Assembly (NCBI GenBank): GCA_024709165.1
Contig: JANJXF010000018.1
Span: 1 to 37,414, forward strand
Length of the DNA stretch: 37,414 bases
Direction: 5' to 3'
Origin: Thiobacillus sp.
GTDB taxonomy: Bacteria > Pseudomonadota > Gammaproteobacteria > Burkholderiales > Thiobacillaceae
In this document: positions 17,519 through 24,981 of the stretch, one piece after another
How positions within the stretch are numbered: position 1 is the stretch's first letter
Layout of the letters: each line of letters starts with the position of its first letter
The notes under the pieces: generated by a model
What the model saw: the letters and a program-made list of their open reading frames with translations, nothing else
Databases searched by the model: none
What the model was told of the DNA's origin: nothing
Position numbers and translations under genes: made by a program

Positions 17519-19081
17519 TCAAAAATCGCGTCGCAGCTCGGCGTACACCCGGTCGTTGGCGTCGTACTGGCCAAAAATGCCGGTCGGCGGTCCCTTGAAG
17601 ACATCCAGACCGAAAACCGCGCGCCAGTCGCGCTGGAACTTCCATGTCGCCTTGGGACGCAACAGCCAGTCGCTCCGGTTCAGACTGCTGATCAGCAGCA
17701 CATCCGCCTCCCATCCGCGCGGCAGATCGCGATGCACCAGGATGGAAAAGCCGTTCTCGAACCTGTCGAAATTGATGTCCGGTTCGTGATCGAAGTACAC
17801 GCGCTGGAAGAACTGGGTGTTCAGGCGCGTGTCGGACGAAGGGTTGAAGTCCAGGCCCGCCGCCCAGTCGAGCGTGTTCTGCACGACCACGCCGTCGCTG
17901 TCGATGAGGTTCGTCACGTTGAACCGCCGCCCGTCGGTATACACGGCCTCCCCCTTGAGGACGAACGAACCGAGATCCTTCGCCAGCGTTCCGCCCGCCT
18001 GCCAGATTCGCCTGTGAACGGGCGTGAAGACGTTCTGCACCACGGCATCGCGCAGGAAGGTGGGCGCGCTGTCCATGCTCGAATAGTAGAAGCCCGACAG
18101 GTCCCAGCCGCCGACGAGGCGCGACAGGCGCGCCCCGAAATTGGTATGCTCGAGCCCGTTGCCGGGTTTGACTTCCTTCCTGACGACCGGCATGCCTGCA
18201 GGCGACAGCGGATACGGGTAGAAGTCCGTCCCCGCACCAGGTTTGCCGGCATCCAAGGGTTCGCCGATCTCGTCATATCCGGCGAACGGGACCCACACCA
18301 GTTCGGCATGGAAATCGCCGCCGAAATACTCGCTGCGGACCGCCCATTGCGGGATGCGCAGGATCTGGAAATCGGGCAGGATGAATTCCCTCGAGTCCTT
18401 CACCGAAACGACATCGGCGAAGAACAGGCCGACCATCTCGCCCCACACGACATGCTGACGGCCCACGCGCCATTCCCAGTCGCCGGTGGCGAAGTCGACA
18501 TAGGTCTCCCGCAGCTGCAAGTTCAGGCGCTGCTCATCGCCCACCCCCGAGTGATAGAAGTCGTTCAGGTCATACACCGGGTTGTAATCGACACGGCCGC
18601 TCAGCTTCCACTTGGCGCCCTGGCCAAATCGCCCTTCCGTGGCAAGCTCCAGGCGCCCCAGCACCTTGGACCAGTGCCGCGGATCGCCATAGGTCCAGGC
18701 CAATTCGCTCTGGAAATAGCCGTGCACCGGCATGCCCTGCGCGTCCCCAGCTTGTTTTTCCGCCTTGCCAGCCGGATGTCCGTCGCCGAACAGTGCATCG
18801 CGCGTGGCCGGCATCCCCGGGTCGGGCGCGGGCTGCTGCGGTTTTTCCGCCGCCGGTTCGAGCGCGAACAGATCGTCTCGCGTTGCCGGCCCGGCAGGCT
18901 GCTTGGTTTCGTCCCTGGCAGCCGGTGCAAGCTCGAACAGCGCATCCCGCGACATGGGCAGCTCCGCACCCTTGTCCGCGACAAAAACCCGTCCGCCGAT
19001 CCCCTCGACGTTTCCGGCAAGTCCCACGGCGGGGGCGCTGCACGCCAGCAAGCCCAACGCCGGCATCAATCGCCGCCTCAT
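17519..19081 (-). CDS. DUF1302-like outer membrane beta-barrel protein with three (S/T)RD(A/D)LF repeats
   Basis: A 520-residue secreted protein. The signal peptide spans about residues 1-22. A low-complexity Pro/Ala linker (about 40-115) contains three spaced copies of one motif: SRDALF (44-49), TRDDLF (67-72) and TRDALF (93-98). From about residue 118 it has alternating aromatic strands and DUF1302-type signatures (WRVGRQHVVWGEMVGLFFADVV, KDSREFILPD), and it ends in a terminal Phe (AELRRDF), as expected for BAM-inserted barrels. The start at 19081 follows GGGAGAGG and lies one base after the ATPase stop, so the two genes are coupled. It is probably the outer-membrane part of the ABC system; the substrate is unknown. 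Confidence 0.85.
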   Translation of the reverse strand: MRRRLMPALGLLACSAPAVGLAGNVEGIGGRVFVADKGAELPMSRDALFELAPAARDETKQPAGPATRDDLFALEPAAEKPQQPAPDPGMPATRDALFGDGHPAGKAEKQAGDAQGMPVHGYFQSELAWTYGDPRHWSKVLGRLELATEGRFGQGAKWKLSGRVDYNPVYDLNDFYHSGVGDEQRLNLQLRETYVDFATGDWEWRVGRQHVVWGEMVGLFFADVVSVKDSREFILPDFQILRIPQWAVRSEYFGGDFHAELVWVPFAGYDEIGEPLDAGKPGAGTDFYPYPLSPAGMPVVRKEVKPGNGLEHTNFGARLSRLVGGWDLSGFYYSSMDSAPTFLRDAVVQNVFTPVHRRIWQAGGTLAKDLGSFVLKGEAVYTDGRRFNVTNLIDSDGVVVQNTLDWAAGLDFNPSSDTRLNTQFFQRVYFDHEPDINFDRFENGFSILVHRDLPRGWEADVLLISSLNRSDWLLRPKATWKFQRDWRAVFGLDVFKGPPTGIFGQYDANDRVYAELRRDF

Positions 19082-19082
19082 T

Positions 19083-19829
19083 TCACCTCTCCCGTTTTTC
19101 ATGTGAATTCCGTCCCGTCCTGACTTGCTGCCAGCGGTCATCCACCTTCACCGCCAGCTTCGCCAGATGGCCGTCCTCGATGCGCACGAGACGATCCGCC
19201 ATGGCCATGACACGTCGGTCATGCGTGGAAAATATGAACGTCGTCGCGTAGCGGCGGTTGATTTCCTTCATCAGGTTCAGGATCTCCTGCCCCGTGTGGC
19301 TGTCCAGGTTCGCGGTGGGCTCATCCGCCAGCACGATGCGCGGATTGATCGCCAGGGCCCGGGCGATCGCCACGCGCTGGCGCTGGCCGCCGCTCAACTG
19401 GTTCGGCACGTGGTGGGCGTATTTCTCCAGCCCCACCAGCGCAACGTAACGCCGTACCCGCTCGCGCCGCTCGGCCTTGTCGACCTCGGGGATCTGCAAC
19501 AGGGGATATTCGACGTTCTCCGCCACGTTCAGTACGGGGAACAGGTTGAAGGTCTGGAAAATGAAGCCGATGGTCCGCGCGCGCAGATCCGCCAGAGCGT
19601 CGGAAGACAAGCCCGTGACTTCCCTGTCGTCGATGAATACCTTGCCGCGCGTGGGGGTGTCGATGCAACCGATGATGTTCAGCAGCGTGGTCTTCCCGCT
19701 TCCCGAGGGACCCGCAATGGCCAGGAACACCCCTTCCTCGATGGAGAGTGTGATATCTTGAAGCGCGGTCACCTTCTGTTCGCCAAGCAGGTATTCCTTG
19801 GCAACCGCCTCGATACGCACCAGGCTCAT
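19083..19829 (-). CDS. ABC transporter ATP-binding protein, LolD/MacB type
   Basis: A 248-residue ATPase with Walker A GPSGSGKT (40-47), Q-loop in FIFQTFNLFPVL, signature LSGGQRQR (145-152), Walker B IVLADE (165-170), D-loop and switch histidine in FSTHDRRVM. It is of the LolD/MacB/FtsE class that pairs with FtsX-type permeases. Two such permeases lie on the opposite strand at 15011-17508, so this is the likely motor of that transporter, split across a convergent junction. A basic tail of about 25 residues (ending SHEKRER) extends past the usual LolD end. The ATG at 19829 is only 44 bases from the divergent LolA-like gene. Confidence 0.93.
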   Translation of the reverse strand: MSLVRIEAVAKEYLLGEQKVTALQDITLSIEEGVFLAIAGPSGSGKTTLLNIIGCIDTPTRGKVFIDDREVTGLSSDALADLRARTIGFIFQTFNLFPVLNVAENVEYPLLQIPEVDKAERRERVRRYVALVGLEKYAHHVPNQLSGGQRQRVAIARALAINPRIVLADEPTANLDSHTGQEILNLMKEINRRYATTFIFSTHDRRVMAMADRLVRIEDGHLAKLAVKVDDRWQQVRTGRNSHEKRER

Positions 19830-19873
19830 GGCTCTCTTTTCGTATGGCGTCGCTTCATTGGCAGGACTCCCAA

Positions 19874-20650
19874 ATGCGTAACAAATCCGTGGTCATCGCC
19901 GGTCTGCTGTCAGGCTGCCTGGTATTCGGCGCATCCGTTCCCGGCGTTCGCGCTGCCGAGGACACCCCCGCCGAGGATGCCGTAGCGCGCGGGATCCTGG
20001 CCAAATCCGACGGAATCCGCTTTCCCGCGGAGGGTTTCCAGGTCGACATCGACATCACCAGCGCAGCCCCCGACGGCGAAACGGAAAAGCGGAAATACCG
20101 TGTCCTTTCGAAAGGCAACGAGAATTCCGTCGTCATGATACTTGAGCCCGCTTCGGAACGGGGCCAGATCATGCTCATGAAAGGTCGGGATCTGTGGGTG
20201 TTCATGCCCAACGTATCGCAGCCCATCCGTCTCGGGCTCGCACAGCGGCTGACCGGCCAGGTGGCCAACGGCGACCTCGCACGCGCCAATTTCAGCGGCG
20301 ATTATACGCCGCGCATCCTGCGCACCGAGATGCTGCAGGGCGAGGAGCAATACGTGCTGGAGCTGCGCGCCGTCGACCGTGGCGTGACCTATCATCGCGT
20401 GCTGTACTGGGTGAACAAATCCAACCACTGGCCACGCAAGGCGGAGTTCTACGGCGTGTCGGGGCGCCTCATGAAAACCTGCCTCTACGAGAAATTTGAA
20501 CTCATGGCGGGTCAGAAGCGGCCAACCCGTCTGGTGATGGAAGACGGACTCAAGCCGGGGAATGTGTCGGTGCTCGAATACGACGACATGAAAATGCGCG
20601 ATCTGCCAGACAAAGTGTTCTCCAAGGATTATCTGAAGAAACTGCAGTAG
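19874..20650 (+). CDS. LolA-like outer membrane lipoprotein-sorting protein
   Basis: A 258-residue periplasmic protein. The signal peptide (MRNKSVVIAGLLSGCLVFGA... cleaved near VRAAED) precedes a LolA/LppX-like half-barrel: YRVLSKGNENSVVMILEPASERGQIML, LWVFMPNVSQPIRL, YVLELRAVDRGVTYHRVLYWV, WPRKAEFYGVSGRL. The family carries lipoproteins or lipids across the periplasm. The start at 19874 follows GCAGGACT; an in-frame ATG at 19844 is less likely because it would put ten polar residues before the signal. Its position next to an ABC ATPase and near two FtsX permeases suggests it receives the extracted substrate. It is divergent from the ATPase. Confidence 0.87.
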   Translation: MRNKSVVIAGLLSGCLVFGASVPGVRAAEDTPAEDAVARGILAKSDGIRFPAEGFQVDIDITSAAPDGETEKRKYRVLSKGNENSVVMILEPASERGQIMLMKGRDLWVFMPNVSQPIRLGLAQRLTGQVANGDLARANFSGDYTPRILRTEMLQGEEQYVLELRAVDRGVTYHRVLYWVNKSNHWPRKAEFYGVSGRLMKTCLYEKFELMAGQKRPTRLVMEDGLKPGNVSVLEYDDMKMRDLPDKVFSKDYLKKLQ

Positions 20651-20729
20651 CGCGCCGCGGCCTGCCCGAGGCCTGGCGCCGCCATCCGGGAAAAACGTCG
20701 TGGACCCGACCTGAACCGAGGGGAGTCTC

Positions 20730-21566
20730 ATGCAAGTCGTCCTCATCACCCTGGCCGCGACACTGTTGATTCAGTGCGGCTATTTCCTGTGGAAGCTGAG
20801 CGCCGACACCCTGCCCGAGGTAGGCAAGGCGCCCCTGCCCACGGTCGTCGCGGGTTTCCTCGGCAACGTCAGGTGGATGCTCGGCCTGATCGCCACGATC
20901 ATCGGCTGGCTGCTGTTCATCAAGGCCACCGACCTCGGCGAAATCAGCGTGGTACAGCCGTTGATGTCGGTCGGCGATGTGTTTCTCGTCATCCTCGCCG
21001 TGGCCTTCCTGCACGAGCGGCTCACGCGCGGCGAATGGCTGGGCCTCGCCACCACCGTGGCCGGCGCCATCGCGCTGGCGTTCGAAGCCGAGGTCACCAC
21101 ACCCTCCGGCATCGCCTGGCCGCGGCTGGCGCTCTTCCTCGCCATCGTGCTTGCCGCAGGCGCGTTCATGCTGGTACGGGGCTGGCGCAGCCGGCACGGA
21201 GAATTGCCGCTTGCGATCGCGGTCGGCATCGGCTTCGGCCTCGGTGCGGTACTGACCAAGTTGATGACGGCGTACATCGCGCTCGATGGCAAGGAACTGG
21301 AATCGTCGGCGTTCCTGCTCAACCCTATCCTGCCATTCATGATCCTCGCCAACGTGGCGGGGCTCACCCTGCTGCAAGTGGCGTTTCAGCGCGGGCGCGC
21401 CGCGGTGATCGTGCCGGTGCAGCTTTCCGTCGTCAACGGCATCGTGGTGCTGTCGGGTTACCTGGTGTTTGCGGAGACGCTCGCCTGGTCCCGCCTGCTC
21501 GCCATCGCGCTCATCGTCCTGGGCACGGCCTGGCTGCACGTCGCCGCGCCGGATCGGCACGGCTGA
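20730..21566 (+). CDS. DMT/EamA-family membrane transporter
   Basis: A 278-residue protein with about nine or ten predicted membrane helices in two halves, typical of the drug/metabolite transporter superfamily. The EamA-like segments are DLGEISVVQPLMSVGDVFLVILAVAFLHERLTRGEWLGL in the first half and QRGRAAVIVPVQLSVVNGIVVLSGYLVFAETL in the second. The substrate cannot be told from sequence; some relatives export amino acids, nucleotides or sugars linked to polyprenyl phosphate. A strong GAGGGGAG site precedes the ATG. It is followed by a strong terminator shared with the convergent PEP-CTERM gene. Confidence 0.85.
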   Translation: MQVVLITLAATLLIQCGYFLWKLSADTLPEVGKAPLPTVVAGFLGNVRWMLGLIATIIGWLLFIKATDLGEISVVQPLMSVGDVFLVILAVAFLHERLTRGEWLGLATTVAGAIALAFEAEVTTPSGIAWPRLALFLAIVLAAGAFMLVRGWRSRHGELPLAIAVGIGFGLGAVLTKLMTAYIALDGKELESSAFLLNPILPFMILANVAGLTLLQVAFQRGRAAVIVPVQLSVVNGIVVLSGYLVFAETLAWSRLLAIALIVLGTAWLHVAAPDRHG

Positions 21567-21635
21567 TCCGGGAAGCGCCGCGGGATCGCACCACGCTGCG
21601 CGCCGTCACCCGGCCGCCGAAAAAGGGCGAAGACC

Positions 21636-21668
21636 AAAAAAAAGGCAGCCCTCTCGGGCTGCCTTTTT
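21636..21668. terminator. Bidirectional rho-independent terminator
   Basis: A perfect 8-bp stem, GGCAGCCC-TCTC-GGGCTGCC (21644-21663), is flanked by eight A on the left and five T on the right. It can therefore stop transcripts on both strands: the DMT transporter (plus) and the PEP-CTERM gene (minus, stop codon at 21688). Confidence 0.95.
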
Positions 21669-21687
21669 GCTGCGGGAATCAGTCGAT

Positions 21688-22671
21688 TCAGGCTGCGCGG
21701 CGACGCATGCTGGCAAGACCGACAAGCCCGAGGCCGAGGAGCGCCAGGGTGGCAGGCTCCGGCACCGAGATCACCGCCGGGTCGTTGCTCACGTAGAGGA
21801 AGGGAGAGAAGGCATCCCCGTTCAGCCAGTTGTGCGTATTTTTTTCGATTTCCGAGGTGGCCACGAACTGCGCGCAGCTGATGGCGGGATTGGCGATTTC
21901 CGCTGCCGTGCAGAGCAGGGTGCCGGTCACGCCGCCCACGATGCTCTCATTCACATCGTTGATCAATCCCAGCGGACCCGCGTTGTAAGAGGGGCCCTGC
22001 GTCAGGAGCGTCAGCGCCAGAAAGCTCTCGGTCGTCGTCGACGTGCCCGGCGCGGTCAGGTCATCGATGGCGTAGGCGAAGTTGTCGGGCGACACCGCGG
22101 CAAGCCCCAGGCTGCCCCAAAACACGCCGTCCGTCGCCAGGGCGATGACGTCCTGCACGCGCGTCACCGAGCCGACGGCGCCGGTGCTCCCCGCGGTGAA
22201 ATCGGTGAAGAGCGTCGTGCCCCCACCGGATTGCGTATACAGGCGGAACATCTCGCCGGCGGCGAGGATGCCGAAGGGATCGGCCGCCACCGTGCCAAAG
22301 GTGATCTGAGCGGCAGGGCCCACCGGGCCGACCGCCGTCACCTCCTGGGCGAAGTAGCCGGTGAACTGGTCCGTCGGCGTGGCCATCCAGGTGCCGGACG
22401 CATAGTTGTTGTTCTGGACGTTGAGGATGCCGGCGAAGATGTCGCCAACCACAACGTTCCCCGCAATGGCCGGATTCACCAGCTGATAACCAGCCGGCCC
22501 GGTGCCCGCGCCCAGACACCCGCCGGCCGCACACGCGGCATCGGAACGGTACTGGTTTTCCAGGTTGTTGTAATAAATGGAATTGCTGCCCGCGCCAAAC
22601 GTGACAGCCTGGGCCCCGCCCGCCGCCACTGCCAGGGACGCCGCCAGCAAGGTCTGCTTGAATGTGGTCAT
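21688..22671 (-). CDS. PEP-CTERM sorting-signal exported protein
   Basis: A 327-residue secreted protein. The signal peptide is MTTFKQTLLAASLAVAAGGAQA. The body is Gly/Ala/Thr/Asn rich with few charges and four cysteines. The C-terminal 25 residues (303-327) form a PEP-CTERM signal: VPEPATLALL, a hydrophobic helix, then the SMRRRAA basic end. Exosortase A would cut there and the protein would be secreted or linked to extracellular polymer. The start at 22671 has GGAG six bases upstream; an ATG at 22683 is in frame but poorly placed. A sigma-54-type promoter lies about 55-70 bases before the start, and a bidirectional terminator follows. No enzymatic domain is recognised; such proteins are implicated in floc or biofilm formation. 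Confidence 0.92.
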   Translation of the reverse strand: MTTFKQTLLAASLAVAAGGAQAVTFGAGSNSIYYNNLENQYRSDAACAAGGCLGAGTGPAGYQLVNPAIAGNVVVGDIFAGILNVQNNNYASGTWMATPTDQFTGYFAQEVTAVGPVGPAAQITFGTVAADPFGILAAGEMFRLYTQSGGGTTLFTDFTAGSTGAVGSVTRVQDVIALATDGVFWGSLGLAAVSPDNFAYAIDDLTAPGTSTTTESFLALTLLTQGPSYNAGPLGLINDVNESIVGGVTGTLLCTAAEIANPAISCAQFVATSEIEKNTHNWLNGDAFSPFLYVSNDPAVISVPEPATLALLGLGLVGLASMRRRAA

Positions 22672-22724
22672 GATCTTCTCCATGTGAATTGCTCGGGCCG
22701 CAAACTGCGGACACGCTAACCAAA

Positions 22725-22739
22725 GCATGCAGCGTGCCA
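22725..22739 (-). promoter_or_regulatory. Sigma-54 (RpoN) promoter of the PEP-CTERM gene
   Basis: On the minus strand TGGCAC-GCTGC-ATGC matches TGGCAC-N5-TTGC with one mismatch and correct GG-N10-GC spacing. It shares every non-spacer base, including the unusual A of ATGC and the following T, with the site at 4446-4461. Transcription would begin near 22713, about 40 bases before the start codon. Confidence 0.77.
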
Positions 22740-22751
22740 GCCCCATGGAAA

Positions 22752-22818
22752 CGCAAATATCTTTATGTTTTATAGGAATAAAATATTTTTCTGCCGAAAG
22801 CGGCCAAGCGGCTTTCCG
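22752..22818. promoter_or_regulatory. Candidate activator site (imperfect palindrome) plus AT-rich bend upstream of the sigma-54 promoter
   Basis: An interrupted palindrome at 22794-22818 pairs GAAAGC with GCTTTC and an inner GC with GC. It is centred about 90 bases upstream of the predicted start of the PEP-CTERM transcript. Between it and the promoter lies a strikingly AT-rich stretch (22752-22792) in otherwise GC-rich DNA. This layout resembles an enhancer, a bend or IHF region, and a -24/-12 promoter. The hairpin could instead be a weak terminator for the PIG-L gene ending at 22853, though no T-run follows it on that strand. Confidence 0.4.
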
Positions 22819-22852
22819 CGTCGAGTGTAAAGTTTTCCGACACCCAAACGGG

Positions 22853-23806
22853 TCATTCCGAACGTGTCCCGGGCCGGATCGTCCAGTAACGCTCGACCGG
22901 CCCGCCCGCGTAGCCGATACGCGCTGCGTAGGCCCGGTAAAGCCGCTCGCAGTCCGCCGTGTCGGCAAAGAACTCGCGGAACTGGCTGCCATACAGATCC
23001 ATCGCTTGGAGCTTGCGCGCGAAAACGTCACCCAGCGCGGAAACCTGCGGTTCGAGACGCCGCGACGGCGACGAGGTCGCCGCCAGGCGGCGGTGCAGCG
23101 CAATGAGCCGGTACAGATAGACGCCCACGACAGGAAGCGCGGCCCAGCGCACGACAGCAGGTCGGAGGTTCCTCATCAGGGCGGTGTCGGCGTAGGCGGC
23201 GACCGTGGCGCGCCACGCCCGCCCCTCCGGCACAGGCGCCAGCGTGAAATCGTCCTGTTGCAGGGGGTAGGCGCCCAGTTCGTTGAGACGATGGCGCGTG
23301 GCATGGGGAATCAGGCAGTAGGGCGCGTCCTCGTAATGGATCAGCGCGTCCCGGCCGATCCAGGGCTCGAACAGCAGGTGCGTGAGTACGTGGTCCACGT
23401 GCCAGCCGATCCCCAGGGGAACGTACAGACGCTCGTAGTCGACGCCCGCCAGCCAGTCGAACACCTGCTCGCGCAGTGCCGGCAGGTAATCGTCGAGGTC
23501 TTCCCGCACCGGCGGCCTGAAAATGTTGCCGAGCGAACGGTAGGCCGGGCGTCGGAACGATACGTCCAGCTCGCCGAAATTGTGCGATGCGAAACCGAGA
23601 AACTCCGCCGCGGCGGCTTCTTCCCGGTAACGTTCCTCCCCCAGCACGACGGCGCGCAGCTTGACCTCGCCGAGATAGCGGGTGAACAGATTGAGCACCA
23701 GCACCGGGCCTTCCTCGGCCAGCCGGGCGATTTCGCCGCCGCAGGAAAACACGGCGTCGTCCAGGTGGGGCGAGACAAAAACGGCCTTGTAGCGGGGTGT
23801 GCTCAT
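22853..23806 (-). CDS. PIG-L family N-acetyl-sugar deacetylase
   Basis: A 317-residue protein of the PIG-L/LmbE metal-dependent de-N-acetylase family (GlcNAc-PI deacetylase, MshB, BshB). The metal-site motifs are present: SPHLDDAVFSCGG with His14/Asp16/Asp17, and GWHVDHV with His136/His139. It is longer than BshB (about 235), with a C-terminal extension (RLYRAYAARIGYAG). The ATG overlaps the glycosyltransferase stop (ATGA at 23803-23806). A GT4 enzyme followed by PIG-L is the logic of bacillithiol and mycothiol synthesis: add an N-acetyl sugar, then deacetylate. The acceptor here is unknown. It is the last gene of the five-gene operon. Confidence 0.88.
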   Translation of the reverse strand: MSTPRYKAVFVSPHLDDAVFSCGGEIARLAEEGPVLVLNLFTRYLGEVKLRAVVLGEERYREEAAAAEFLGFASHNFGELDVSFRRPAYRSLGNIFRPPVREDLDDYLPALREQVFDWLAGVDYERLYVPLGIGWHVDHVLTHLLFEPWIGRDALIHYEDAPYCLIPHATRHRLNELGAYPLQQDDFTLAPVPEGRAWRATVAAYADTALMRNLRPAVVRWAALPVVGVYLYRLIALHRRLAATSSPSRRLEPQVSALGDVFARKLQAMDLYGSQFREFFADTADCERLYRAYAARIGYAGGPVERYWTIRPGTRSE

Positions 23807-24981
23807 GCACGGCGCCCTCGGATGGCATCACGATAGGCCTGCTCCAACGCCGACACCACCAGTTCAGGCCGATAGGCGTCGGCACGCCGTCGACTGGCCG
23901 CCCCCATGGCGGCGCGCAACCCGGCATCCGCCGCCAGCGCGGCAAGCCGCCCGGCGAGTTCCTGCGGCACATCGGGATCGACGATGTAGCCGTTCACCCC
24001 TGGATCGACCATTTCCGGAGCCGCCACGATGGCGCGGGTGACGATGACCGGCCTGCCGAACCACATCGCTTCCATTGCCACCAGGGGTTGCGCTTCCTGA
24101 ATTGAAGGCAGCACAAACACATCGCATGCGGCGTAATACCGCGCCAGGTCGGGATGATCGAGGAAGCCCAGGAACTCGACTCGCGCATCGACCCCCAACT
24201 GCGTGCAGAGACGCCGCAACGCCTCGTCCTCCGGACCGCGGCCGGCGATCCACAGTACGGCGTCGGCAACGCTCTGCAACAACGTGGCAAACGCCCTGAT
24301 CAGGTAGGGGAGATTTTTCTCCGGCCCGAGGCGCCCGGCATAGAGAATGGTGAAGCCGGGCGTGCGTCGGGCGGGCACGACGTCGGCGGCATCCTCGAAC
24401 ACCACCGGGTTGGTGATGTAGCGCACGGAGGTGCGCACGCCTTCGGCGGCAATCTGTTTGGCGAGATTCTGCGACGGCACAATAACCATGTCGAAACGGT
24501 TGTTGGCATCGACCATCTGTCTGCGGATGAGGCCGCGAAAGGGCCGCATCGGCAGGGGTTGCGTCAGCACCTCGGCGCTGAAATGGTAGGTCGACACCTG
24601 GGGCAGGCGCATGCGCTGGGCGACCGCACACACGCGCCGCATCATGATGCCGACGTAGTGGTGATGCACGACGTCGGGCTTTTCCCGCTCGAGAATGCGC
24701 CGCACGGTGGCGCGGGACGGCAGGGCCTGGTAGAAGCCATACACCTTGACGGTGAAGACGCGGTGTACGGTGACGCCCTGCCACTGCTCCACTTCGGGTT
24801 CGCCCTTGCGCCGCGTCGTGATGACGGCAACCCGGTAGCCGCGCCTGGCAAGCTCCGGGGCGATGAGCTTGAGGTGAACCCCCACGCCGGTGGCCGCCGG
24901 CAGAAAGTCATCCGAAATCATGCAGATGGAAAACGGGCGCGCCAGCGTATCTTGCGTGGCGTGATCGGGTTCGTTGACCAC
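23803..24981 (-). CDS. GT4-family glycosyltransferase
   Basis: A 392-residue GT-B fold enzyme. The N-terminal domain has the acceptor-side glycine loop DFLPAATGVGVHL, typical of GT4. The C-terminal domain has ILYAGRLGPEKNLPYLIRAF and an EX7E donor motif, Glu296 to Glu304 in EAQPLVAME. It probably transfers a nucleotide-activated sugar (GlcNAc would suit the adjacent PIG-L deacetylase, by inference) to a lipid or small-molecule acceptor. The GTG start at 24981 follows the nitroreductase stop with no gap, so it is translationally coupled. It could also be an exopolysaccharide transferase, but no other polymerisation genes are nearby. Confidence 0.9.
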   Translation of the reverse strand: MVNEPDHATQDTLARPFSICMISDDFLPAATGVGVHLKLIAPELARRGYRVAVITTRRKGEPEVEQWQGVTVHRVFTVKVYGFYQALPSRATVRRILEREKPDVVHHHYVGIMMRRVCAVAQRMRLPQVSTYHFSAEVLTQPLPMRPFRGLIRRQMVDANNRFDMVIVPSQNLAKQIAAEGVRTSVRYITNPVVFEDAADVVPARRTPGFTILYAGRLGPEKNLPYLIRAFATLLQSVADAVLWIAGRGPEDEALRRLCTQLGVDARVEFLGFLDHPDLARYYAACDVFVLPSIQEAQPLVAMEAMWFGRPVIVTRAIVAAPEMVDPGVNGYIVDPDVPQELAGRLAALAADAGLRAAMGAASRRRADAYRPELVVSALEQAYRDAIRGRRA

